Shown here piece by piece: positions 1-4,628 of a DNA stretch of 8,307 nucleotides. Source of the stretch: JAWLCQ01 sp041687095 (lineage in GTDB: Bacteria > Planctomycetota > Phycisphaerae > SM23-33). The translations under genes were made by a program, and so were the position numbers. The stretch spans positions 1 to 8,307 of the forward strand of contig JAWLCQ010000195.1 in NCBI GenBank assembly GCA_041687095.1, given 5' to 3'. Numbering within the stretch: the first letter of the stretch is position 1; each line of letters begins with the position of its first letter. The notes below the pieces were generated by a model, which saw only the letters and a program-made list of their open reading frames with translations, had not been told where the DNA came from and did no database searches.

Positions 1-56
1 CCGGCGTCCGGGAGGGGCGAGGGGTGTTTCCGCGGCAGCGTCATTTGAGCGCCCCC

Positions 57-79
57 ATCGCGGCGGGGACCGCCGCGAT
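57..79. repeat. Strong short hairpin
   Basis: ATCGCGGCGG (57-66) and CCGCCGCGAT (70-79) form a perfect 10-bp stem around a 3-nt loop. There is no T tract on either side, so it is not a typical intrinsic terminator. It may be part of a palindromic repeat or lie inside an unrecognised gene end. Confidence 0.5.
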
Positions 80-128
80 CGAAGTGCCGCCATGACGCTG
101 TCGCGGACGCGTTCCGCAAGTTCCAGGA

Positions 129-154
129 CGTTGGGGGTCAGGAGACCCCCAACG
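129..154. repeat. Perfect 11-bp hairpin with 4-nt loop
   Basis: CGTTGGGGGTC (129-139) pairs perfectly with GACCCCCAACG (144-154) around the loop AGGA. No T run follows on either strand. It could be a factor-independent terminator without a U tract, or a repeat element. The sequence alone does not decide. Confidence 0.5.
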
Positions 155-163
155 CTCGCGCGC

Positions 164-219
164 GAGGCGCCGCAGGCGAGGCGCCGCAGGCGAGGCGCCG
201 CAGGCGAGGCGCCGCAGGC
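164..219 (+). repeat. 14-bp tandem repeat, four exact copies
   Basis: The unit GAGGCGCCGCAGGC occurs four times in a row without a mismatch (164-177, 178-191, 192-205, 206-219), followed by a partial GAGG. Its core GGCGCC is palindromic. The length is not a multiple of three, so the array does not behave like a coding repeat. Exact identity suggests recent slippage expansion. Confidence 0.9.
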
Positions 220-262
220 GAGGGCCGCCCGGGCGTGGACGGACGGCCCCCGCAACGTGCGC

Positions 263-300
263 GGGGCGCCGCCGGCGCGCGTGGGGGCGCCGCCGGCGCG
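263..300 (+). repeat. 17-bp direct repeat, two copies
   Basis: GGGGCGCCGCCGGCGCG appears at 263-279 and again at 284-300, with CGTG between. Both copies contain the palindromes GGCGCC and GCCGGC, so they can also fold. The base composition resembles the 14-bp array just upstream, and both may derive from the same slippage-prone tract. Confidence 0.8.
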
Positions 301-307
301 TGGCCGA

Positions 308-348
308 GGCGTGGAGCGGCCGGGGCGGGACGGCCGCTTCCACACGCC
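308..348. repeat. Bulged long hairpin
   Basis: GCGGCCG (316-322) pairs with CGGCCGC (331-337) around an 8-nt loop. Pairing continues outward through GTGGA with TCCAC and GGC with GCC, with one single-base and one two-base bulge, giving about 15 bp in total. No U tract follows. It is the last strong structure before the 19-bp array preceding the gene at 530. Confidence 0.45.
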
Positions 349-430
349 GGAAATCCGTCGCCGTAACCGGCGGGGGCGGCGGGGGTTGGAATCTGGACAA
401 ACCTTCAAGTTAGGCGGTTTCGCCCCGCGC

Positions 431-505
431 GCGGGACAATGGGGGGCACTGGGACAATCAGGGACGCCTGGGACAATCAGGGACACCTGGGACAATGAGG
501 GACAC
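431..505 (+). repeat. 19-bp tandem repeat next to a start codon
   Basis: Three near-identical 19-bp units lie at 449-467, 468-486 and 487-505, with consensus CTGGGACAATCAGGGACAC. They differ at only two positions. A diverged fourth unit (GCGGGACAATGG...) occupies 431-448. The array ends 24 nt before the ATG at 530, just upstream of the Shine-Dalgarno sequence, so it lies in the leader or promoter of that gene. Copy number could affect expression. Confidence 0.85.
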
Positions 506-529
506 CTGCGGAAGCAAAGGAGAGACGCC

Positions 530-1354
530 ATGATCAGCGACGCGAAGCAGCGGGCGAACGCCGCCAACGCCCAGCGGTCCACCGGGCCGCGGACCCCCGA
601 GGGCAAGGCCCGCGTGGGGCGCAACGCCACCACGCACGGGATGTTCTCGCGGCAGCTCGTGCTGCCGGGCGAGAGCCCCCGGGAACTCGACGCCCTCTCC
701 GATGCCCTGTGGGACGCCCACGACCCCTGCGGTACGATCGAGGAGATGCTCCTCGAACGCATCGTCGCCGACACCTGGCGGCTGCGACGGCTGCTGCGGG
801 TGGAGGCCATGCTGACGGAGGGGGCCCGGCGGGAGCTGGAGGCGGGCGGGGCGGCGGCGTGGGCGACGGAGGGCGCCGACGCGCGGAAGGCCGTCGGCCA
901 ACTGGAGCGGATCGGGCGGTACGTGGGGCGGGTGCAGCGGTCGCTGGACGGGGCGAGGCGGGAGCTTCGCGTGCAGCAGGCGGAGCGGATGGGCGAGGAC
1001 GCGCCCCGCGCGGGGACCCGCTCGGGCGGGACGCCGGACCGCGGAATGCCGGCCAACGGAACGCCCGCCGGCGGTGCGACGGAAACCGGGCCGCGCGCAG
1101 CCGACGCGGCCGGGCGATCCGCCCCGCCGCCCCTCGGTGTGAGCGCGCCGACCCCGCCGGTGAAGGCCGCCCCGTCGGCCGCGTTGGCGAAGGCCGCCCC
1201 GTCGGCCGCGTTGGCCCCGGTCCGCCCGGTCCCGTTCGGTGGGCGGGCGAAGGCCGCGACCCTCCGGGCCGTCCCCGCCCCCGCGCGCCCGCTCCGCCCC
1301 GAGGTCGCCGACCTGCTCAACACGGTGCTGGACGAGGTGCTGGCCCGGCCGTAG
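530..1354 (+). CDS. Uncharacterised protein with N-terminal STGPRTPEGK motif
   Basis: This 274-residue protein has no function I can name. The start is fixed by a good Shine-Dalgarno (AAAGGAG, 516-522) 7 nt before ATG. Residues 11-50 contain NAQRSTGPRTPEGKARVGRN and THGMFSR, a pattern I recall in many hypothetical proteins of planctomycetes and acidobacteria, often as NA..STGPRT.EGK followed by NA..HGL. Residues 66-155 are charged and predicted helical, rich in R, E and L, possibly a coiled coil. Residues 156-255 are Pro/Ala/Gly-rich and probably disordered, including a 9-residue duplication (KAAPSAALA, twice). A short conserved-looking tail, PEVADLLNTVLDEVL, closes the protein. There is no signal peptide or membrane segment. 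The basic N-terminus could suit nucleic-acid binding, but that is speculation. It stands alone, flanked by repeat-rich non-coding DNA. Confidence 0.8.
   Translation: MISDAKQRANAANAQRSTGPRTPEGKARVGRNATTHGMFSRQLVLPGESPRELDALSDALWDAHDPCGTIEEMLLERIVADTWRLRRLLRVEAMLTEGARRELEAGGAAAWATEGADARKAVGQLERIGRYVGRVQRSLDGARRELRVQQAERMGEDAPRAGTRSGGTPDRGMPANGTPAGGATETGPRAADAAGRSAPPPLGVSAPTPPVKAAPSAALAKAAPSAALAPVRPVPFGGRAKAATLRAVPAPARPLRPEVADLLNTVLDEVLARP
1162..1215 (+). repeat. Exact 27-bp tandem duplication inside the coding region
   Basis: Positions 1162-1188 and 1189-1215 are identical 27-mers. The unit is a multiple of three and adds nine residues (KAAPSAALA) without breaking the frame. It lies in the disordered Pro/Ala part of the 274-residue protein. 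Perfect identity at third codon positions points to a recent event. Confidence 0.9.
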
Positions 1355-1372
1355 GGGCGCGGTGGGGGGGGA

Positions 1373-1407
1373 ATTGCGGATTGCGGATTGTGGATTGCGG
1401 ATTGTGG
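1373..1407 (+). repeat. Heptamer tandem array ATTGCGG/ATTGTGG
   Basis: Five consecutive 7-bp units run ATTGCGG, ATTGCGG, ATTGTGG, ATTGCGG, ATTGTGG, starting 18 nt after the stop codon of the 274-residue gene. Seven is not a codon multiple, which suits a 3' non-coding position. A single related heptamer (ATTGCGG) occurs at 6182-6188 before the flavoprotein gene. Confidence 0.9.
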
Positions 1408-1510
1408 CGTGTCCCGGCACAGGGCAAGTTCGCGGGGTCCCCGGCGAACGAAGGCGGACGGCAAAAAGGGCAAGCCGCTGGGCGGGTGTACAAAGGCCAT
1501 CGCAAACTTG

Positions 1511-1594
1511 GTAACCGTTCACGCCTATGCACGCGGCGACAGGAGCCTGAAGAAACAGCCGGAGAGAAGGGGATTACACAGATTTCAGGATTAC
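1511..1594 (+). repeat. GTAACCGTTCACG repeat, copy 1
   Basis: This 84-nt copy starts GTAACCGTTCACGCCT and runs through AAGAAACAGCCGG to GATTTCAGGATTAC. Aligned by eye with the reverse complement of 2098-2181, it shows about nine mismatches over 84 positions with no gaps. It is the forward arm of an inverted pair about 500 nt apart. Confidence 0.85.
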
Positions 1595-1630
1595 ACACAG
1601 AAGAGAGAGAAGAGCGATGTTCTCCTTCTC

Positions 1631-1729
1631 CGTAATCTGCGCAATCTCATAATCTGCGAAATCCCTTTCTTCGGGGCTGTTTCTTCTCTTCACGCCCTCG
1701 CTGCTGTCTGCGAAGGCGTGAACGGTTAC
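1631..1729 (-). repeat. GTAACCGTTCACG repeat, copy 2
   Basis: Read on the minus strand from 1729, this copy begins GTAACCGTTCACGCCTTCGC, continues AGACAGCAGCGAGGGCGTGAA, then AAGAAACAGCCCC and several GATT-type motifs. Copies 1 and 2 face each other, so 1511-1729 can fold into one large imperfect hairpin. Copy 2 holds an internal hairpin (1689-1701 with 1710-1722, one C-A mismatch) that copies 1 and 3 lack. This makes it a second subtype, shared with copy 4. Confidence 0.75.
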
Positions 1730-1750
1730 CAAACGCGGAATCGCGGGTGC

Positions 1751-1815
1751 CACGGCTGCGCTTTTTGCAGCCGTGCTCGCACGAGCGCGCGGCGGAACGC
1801 GGGTTCTGCGAACCC
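1751..1815. repeat. Three consecutive hairpins
   Basis: The first is a perfect 9-bp stem, CACGGCTGC (1751-1759) with GCAGCCGTG (1767-1775), around loop GCTTTTT. Next comes GCTC/GAGC (1775-1778 with 1783-1786), and then GGGTTC (1801-1806) with GAACCC (1810-1815) around TGC. Such a tight series suggests a structured repeat element rather than chance. The T run lies in the loop, so the first hairpin is not a normal terminator. Confidence 0.6.
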
Positions 1816-1933
1816 ATGGCGCCCGGCGAACCGGAATTTGCGACGGCCCTGGGGGGCGTACCGATCGCCACGGGCACAGGGCAGGGCCGCGGTGGGTTTG
1901 TTTTGCACGGTCGGGGCGAGGTCGGCCGCGAAA

Positions 1934-1985
1934 GGGGGACAGGCACCTCCGGGGCGAACGGCATGCCCCTGCGGAGCCGGTCCCC
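1934..1985. repeat. REP-like hairpin, copy 1
   Basis: A 52-nt element runs from GGGGGACAGGCACCT to GGAGCCGGTCCCC. The ends pair over 13 positions with two mismatches (A with G, A with A). Inside, GGGGC pairs with GCCCC around a 9-nt loop ending CAT. It matches copy 2 at 42 of 52 positions by eye, without gaps. I recall similar GGGGACAGGCACC/GGAGCCAGTCCCC ends as widespread repeats in environmental bacteria, resembling REP elements mobilised by RAYT transposases; that link is recalled, not shown here. Confidence 0.75.
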
Positions 1986-2097
1986 GTTTCGCTCGCCCGC
2001 TGGTCTGTCCGGGATCCTCTCGCCTGTCGCTGCGTGACATCCTCACCATGGGGGCGTCGGTCTCTATACCACCCGAAGATGAGCGGGGATGAACCAG

Positions 2098-2181
2098 GTA
2101 ATCCTGAAATCTGTGTCATCCCCTTCTCGCCGGCTGTTTTTGTAGGCTGCTGTCGTCGCATGCACAGGCGTGAACGGTTAC
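2098..2181 (-). repeat. GTAACCGTTCACG repeat, copy 3
   Basis: Read on the minus strand from 2181, this copy matches copy 1 at about 75 of 84 positions without gaps. Its GTAACCGTTCACG end lies 7 nt from an opposing copy of the same terminus at 2189-2201, so two elements or two half-elements meet head to head. Confidence 0.85.
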
Positions 2182-2201
2182 GTTCTTTGTAACCGTTCAC
2201 G
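2169..2201. repeat. Perfect 13-bp hairpin at a repeat junction
   Basis: CGTGAACGGTTAC (2169-2181) and GTAACCGTTCACG (2189-2201) form a perfect stem around GTTCTTT. The same arrangement recurs, degraded, at 2372-2404, where CGTGAACGG pairs with CCGTTCACG. Paired termini separated by a short spacer appear to be part of the family's architecture. Confidence 0.8.
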
Positions 2202-2227
2202 GGAGTGCGGGCGATGAGCCCCACACC

Positions 2228-2300
2228 GCCTCGAAAAGGGGGACAGGCACCTGCGCGGCAAGAAGCATGCCGCTACGGAGCCAGTCCCCTTTTTCGAGGC
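2228..2300. repeat. REP-like hairpin, copy 2, with extended stem
   Basis: The 52-nt core is 2238-2289. Here the flanks also pair: GCCTCGAAAA (2228-2237) with TTTTCGAGGC (2291-2300), perfect over 10 bp. The whole 73-nt element is therefore one long hairpin. The inner stem is GCGGC/GCCGC where copy 1 has GGGGC/GCCCC, a paired G-C to C-G change that keeps the pairing. The same two stem mismatch positions are kept in both copies. The U-rich 3' flank could support termination of plus-strand transcripts. Confidence 0.8.
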
Positions 2301-2338
2301 TCCCTGCGCCCATCCCGCCTTCGGATCCCGACGGCCCA

Positions 2339-2384
2339 TTTTCTTCACGCCTTCGCTGCTGTTTGCGAAGGCGTGAACGGTTAC
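2339..2384 (-). repeat. GTAACCGTTCACG repeat, copy 4 (short)
   Basis: Read on the minus strand from 2384, the first 44 nt differ from copy 2 at only two positions, and similarity then stops shortly after GTGAAGA. It contains a perfect 13-bp hairpin, TTCACGCCTTCGC (2344-2356) with GCGAAGGCGTGAA (2365-2377), around an 8-nt loop. With the terminus at 2189-2201 it encloses REP-like copy 2. Confidence 0.8.
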
Positions 2385-2446
2385 GCTTTTTGAACCCGTT
2401 CACGCGGCGCCCCGAGGGTCTGAGAGAGGAAGGCTTCCGCAATAGG

Positions 2447-2485
2447 CAACGCCCTCGGGTTCCGCCAAGGAGCCCGAGGGCGTTG
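2447..2485 (-). terminator. rpmH: Likely rpmH terminator hairpin
   Basis: CAACGCCCTCGGG (2447-2459) and CCCGAGGGCGTTG (2473-2485) form a perfect 13-bp stem around a 13-nt loop, 38 nt beyond the rpmH stop codon. The 3' flank on the minus strand (CCTATTGCGG) is only weakly T-rich, so U-tract release would be inefficient. The position and strength still make it the obvious end of the rpmH transcript, and it could also block transcription arriving from the left. Confidence 0.65.
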
Positions 2486-2523
2486 TCGTTTCGGAATGCG
2501 TGTCCCGGGAACCGGGAGGGGGG

Positions 2524-2658
2524 CTAGACCACCTGGACCTTACGGCCAAGGCGGCGCTTGCGGCTGATGGCCTTGCGCCCGCCGACCGTACGCATCCGGG
2601 CGCGGAAACCGATCTTGCGGGCCCGCTTCACTTTCGAGATTCGCTTCGGGTAATGCAT
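2524..2658 (-). CDS. rpmH: 50S ribosomal protein L34
   Basis: This 44-residue basic protein is L34 of the large ribosomal subunit, where it packs against 23S rRNA. It has the family hallmark GFRARMRT (17-24), followed by GRKAISRKRRLGRK, and normal length. The start at MHYPKR is set by a strong Shine-Dalgarno (GGGAGGTGA) about 5 nt upstream; an in-frame ATG at 2724 would add 22 non-conserved residues and is rejected. L34 genes in most bacteria begin MKRTYQPS; MHYPKR is a variant I associate with planctomycetes. It is the only translation-related gene here. rnpA, which follows rpmH in most bacteria, is absent from the roughly 1.1 kb downstream, and no dnaA lies upstream. A hairpin follows the stop, suggesting a single-gene transcript. 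Confidence 0.95.
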   Translation of the reverse strand: MHYPKRISKVKRARKIGFRARMRTVGGRKAISRKRRLGRKVQVV

Positions 2659-2710
2659 ATCGCTCACCTCCCGGTCTGGTCTGCTAATGTTATCGAACCT
2701 GGGGAAGACC

Positions 2711-2728
2711 GGAGATGCTAGCATCTCC
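2711..2728. promoter_or_regulatory. Perfect 18-bp palindrome upstream of rpmH
   Basis: GGAGATGCT AGCATCTCC is a perfect 18-bp palindrome without a spacer. It lies about 53 nt upstream of the rpmH start and 45 nt beyond the uxaE stop. The lack of a loop suits a dimeric DNA-binding protein better than an RNA hairpin, so an operator for rpmH is possible. It could instead help end the uxaE transcript. No regulator is identifiable. Confidence 0.4.
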
Positions 2729-2759
2729 CCCAGGCTTGGGCAAGGAGAAACAACCGGAG

Positions 2760-2779
2760 AAAAAACGCGGCGCTACGCC
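2760..2779 (-). terminator. uxaE: Weak candidate uxaE terminator
   Basis: On the minus strand GGCGTAGCGCC can form a 4-bp GC stem that includes the TAG stop codon, followed by GCG and six T residues (2765-2760). The stem is short and not directly joined to the T run, so this is only a plausible intrinsic terminator. Confidence 0.3.
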
Positions 2780-4254
2780 TTCGCCTGCGGGATGAACGGG
2801 GCGACGTGCCGCTTCAGGTGATGCTCCACCGTCGCGTAGTGGACGTCCTCGTCCCGCTGCAGCACCGTCCGGATGCGGTGCCCGAACCGCTTGCCCTCGC
2901 CCTCCGTGAGGACCGACCCGAACGTCACGTGCAGCACCTGCCGCGCGTGGAAGTCCTGCAGCAGCGTGGGCAGGTTCCGGTCCGACAGCTTCGCGGGGTC
3001 GGGCATCTTGGCCGGCTCGGCGGAGACGTGGTACGTCGCCTTGTCCGTCTCGTAGCGGGCGGTGGCGAAGGCGAGGATCTCGCGGAACAGCTCGGGGTCC
3101 ACCTGGGCGATGGTCCGCAGGGCCTCCAGGTAGCTCGTCCCGGCCGTCTTGAGGTGCACGAGGCCCTCGGTGAGTTCGGCGACGATGGGGTAGATGCTGA
3201 ACTTGTCGCTCCCGCTGTGGATGGAGATCTTGTAGGGGCCCAGGGTGCGCATGACGGCGACGTGGCGGGCGAGGGCGTCGCGGAAGTCCTGCAGGTCCCC
3301 GATGTAGTCCACGCCCTTCTCGAACCGCCCCACGAACCGCGGGGCCATCGACACCCACCGCACGCCCAGGCGCTTGAGTTCGGCGGCGAAGAAGTAGTGC
3401 TCCTCGGGGCTCGTGGGCTGCTCGGTCTCGTCGACGGAGACCTCGACCTCGAACTCGCGGTTCACGGCGGCGTGGAGGTGGCGGTACATGGCGGCGGTGT
3501 GCGCGATCGCGTTGCCGTACTTCACGGCCGAGCGGAGGAAGGCGATCTCGTCGAAGTGGACGCTCGTACCGCCCTCGAGTTCGAAGGTGCGTCCGACGTA
3601 GGCGGTTTCCAGGTCGCCCTCGGTGGCTTGGAGGCCCTCGAAGTCGAGCTTGTGGAAGTAGTCGCCCAGGTGGTCGACGTGGAGTTCGTCGGCGTCGTTC
3701 TCGACGTGGCGGCCGGGGTCGATGGTGAACATCGTGAACCCGGCGGCGGCGGTTTCGTCGATGTCGCGGGGTTCCTGGAGGTGGTCGGCGTCCGCGCCGT
3801 AGCCCTGCCGCCAGCCCTCCTGGAGGACGCCCCAGGTGGCGGCGTCGAGGACCTCCTCGGGTGCCCGGCGGGTGCGGGCGAGTTCGCGGATGGACTGCTG
3901 GGCGAGGACGGGCACGAGGCCCGAGTTGCGGACGGCCCGGATGTGCCCGGGCGTCGCCAGGCCCAGCCGGTCGCCCAGTCCCACGCTCGTCGAAAGGCCC
4001 ACGCACCGCGGCTGGGTCCAGGGCAGCAGGGCGCGGATGGCGCGGGCGTTCTCGTGGTTCGTCTCCCCGATGAGGATGGGCTGCCCGTTGAGCTGCCCGG
4101 CCTCGCGGCCGGCGATCTCCCCGTCCCCGATGGACCCGACGTAGTGCTCGCGGCCCTGGCGGCCGAGGAAGTACGTCACGGTCCCCACCTGCACCACGCT
4201 GGGGCGGTAGACCTGGAGGGCGACGGCCTGTTGGAGATGCTCGAAGGTCGGCAT
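2773..4254 (-). CDS. uxaE: Tagaturonate/fructuronate epimerase
   Basis: This 493-residue protein matches the UxaE family, named from Thermotoga maritima. The enzyme interconverts D-tagaturonate and D-fructuronate by C4 epimerisation in the cytoplasm, joining galacturonate and glucuronate catabolism. Recognised segments in order are GLSTSVGLGDRLG (86-98), GADADHLQ (153-160), SVDETEQPTSPEEHYFFAAE (273-292), APRFVGRFEKGVDYIGDL (304-321), KISIHSGSDKFSIYP (342-356) and HLKTAGTSYLEALR (367-380). The clustered Asp, Glu and His residues suit a metal-dependent sugar-acid enzyme. Length is near the family norm. The start is MPTFEHL, with AGGAG 9 nt upstream; an in-frame extension to 4377 has no ribosome site and is low complexity. 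No uronate isomerase, reductase or transporter is visible nearby. gnd lies upstream in the same direction but 374 bp away. The family name is recalled from motifs, without a search. Confidence 0.85.
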   Translation of the reverse strand: MPTFEHLQQAVALQVYRPSVVQVGTVTYFLGRQGREHYVGSIGDGEIAGREAGQLNGQPILIGETNHENARAIRALLPWTQPRCVGLSTSVGLGDRLGLATPGHIRAVRNSGLVPVLAQQSIRELARTRRAPEEVLDAATWGVLQEGWRQGYGADADHLQEPRDIDETAAAGFTMFTIDPGRHVENDADELHVDHLGDYFHKLDFEGLQATEGDLETAYVGRTFELEGGTSVHFDEIAFLRSAVKYGNAIAHTAAMYRHLHAAVNREFEVEVSVDETEQPTSPEEHYFFAAELKRLGVRWVSMAPRFVGRFEKGVDYIGDLQDFRDALARHVAVMRTLGPYKISIHSGSDKFSIYPIVAELTEGLVHLKTAGTSYLEALRTIAQVDPELFREILAFATARYETDKATYHVSAEPAKMPDPAKLSDRNLPTLLQDFHARQVLHVTFGSVLTEGEGKRFGHRIRTVLQRDEDVHYATVEHHLKRHVAPFIPQAKA

Positions 4255-4301
4255 GGCGATGCGCTCCTGGTACTGTGTGTTCAAAGAACGTGTGCGCGGG
4301 G

Positions 4302-4319
4302 CGCCGCCCGCAGGCGGCG
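4302..4319 (-). other. Hairpin in the uxaE leader
   Basis: CGCCGCC (4302-4308) pairs with GGCGGCG (4313-4319) around a 4-nt loop, about 48 nt upstream of the uxaE start. It would form in the uxaE 5' untranslated RNA if transcription starts further upstream. It is too simple for a known riboswitch. Nothing else regulatory is clear in 4255-4387. Confidence 0.4.
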
Positions 4320-4387
4320 TGGTTTGGCCGCTTGGGGGCCTCACGTCCTCAATGTCGAGGGGCTCCTGGCACTGCAACGAAGCTTGG

Positions 4388-4496
4388 GTAACTGGTTGAC
4401 TGGTTAACTGGTAACTGGTTGACTGGTTGACTGGTTAACTGGTTAACTGGTTAACTGGTTAACTGGTTAACTGGTAACTGGTTAACTGGTTGACTG
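4388..4496 (+). repeat. Period-8 GTTAACTG tandem array
   Basis: Fourteen units fill 109 nt exactly: eleven octamers (GTTAACTG or GTTGACTG) and three 7-mers (GTAACTG). Five identical GTTAACTG units stand together in the middle. Two degenerate units continue to about 4512. Joined units contain CCAGTTAACTGG-type palindromes, so the array can slip or fold in many registers. It fills much of the gap between gnd and uxaE and would lie in their intergenic RNA if they are co-transcribed. Confidence 0.95.
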
Positions 4497-4580
4497 CTTA
4501 ACTAGTTAGCTGGCAATGACTTGCAACCAAGCGAACCTCTCCGGTGGTCCCAGGCGGGCAGCCCACGCAAACTGCGGTCC

Positions 4581-4612
4581 CAGTCAACCAGTGAACCAGT
4601 CAACCAGTTACC
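4581..4612 (-). repeat. Inverted counterpart of the GTTAACTG array
   Basis: Four units (CAGTCAAC, CAGTGAAC, CAGTCAAC, CAGTTACC) are the reverse complement of the main array's unit type. They begin 85 nt beyond the main array and end 16 nt from the gnd stop codon. The two arrays can pair to form a long hairpin with an approximately 84-nt loop in an RNA read through from gnd. The intervening 4513-4580 shows nothing recognisable apart from a repeated GGTCCCAG. Confidence 0.9.
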
Positions 4613-4628
4613 ATCCTTCGTTGTAATG

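Larger units (their letters stand above)
1..529. other. Repeat-rich stretch without a confident gene
   Basis: No reading frame here looks like a conserved protein. One plus-strand frame stays open into the 274-residue gene, but its translation is arginine-, alanine- and glycine-rich low complexity, as expected from very GC-rich DNA. What is visible is structure: hairpins at 57-79, 129-154 and 308-348, a 14-bp tandem array, a 17-bp direct repeat, and a 19-bp tandem array just before the gene at 530. A minus-strand ATG at 44-42 could open a gene running off the left edge, but only 14 codons are visible, so it is not called. Confidence 0.6.
1355..2446. other. Non-coding repeat island
   Basis: Nearly 1.1 kb separates the 274-residue gene from the hairpin beyond rpmH, with no convincing gene on either strand. 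Open frames here read through the repeats and give no recognisable protein. Parts are clearly more AT-rich than the flanking genes. It contains a heptamer array, at least four copies of a palindromic repeat ending in GTAACCGTTCACG, three consecutive hairpins and two REP-like hairpins. In 1986-2097 I see nothing specific. Confidence 0.7.

Noticed and set aside
1..44. Minus-strand gene start running off the left edge (ATG at 44-42)
   Set aside because: Only 14 codons are visible, without a recognisable motif or a clear ribosome site.
458..1522. Minus-strand frame over the 274-residue gene
   Set aside because: Arg/Gly/Pro-rich composition, no motif and no ribosome site; the plus-strand product has a conserved-looking N-terminus and a strong Shine-Dalgarno.
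1574..2224. Minus-strand frame downstream of rpmH as a possible rnpA
   Set aside because: It reads through the repeat copies and lacks the RNase P protein's conserved basic RNR-type motif; it begins far from rpmH and inside a repeat.
1511..2404. CRISPR array
   Set aside because: Repeats are in both orientations, diverged, of unequal length and with irregular spacing, and no cas gene is near.
2746..2760. Fragment AGAAACAACCGGAGA resembling part of repeat copy 1
   Set aside because: Fourteen of fifteen bases match AGAAACAGCCGGAGA, but the stretch is too short and lacks the element's termini to call it a copy.
2806..4407. Long plus-strand open frame antisense to uxaE
   Set aside because: Its translation is Val/Gly/Leu/Asp-rich without family motifs, while the minus strand encodes a complete recognisable enzyme with a ribosome site. 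It is a GC-bias shadow.
4388..4496. CRISPR or replication-origin iterons
   Set aside because: Units are contiguous without spacers, so not CRISPR. No replication initiator gene or AT-rich unwinding region accompanies them, so iterons are unsupported.
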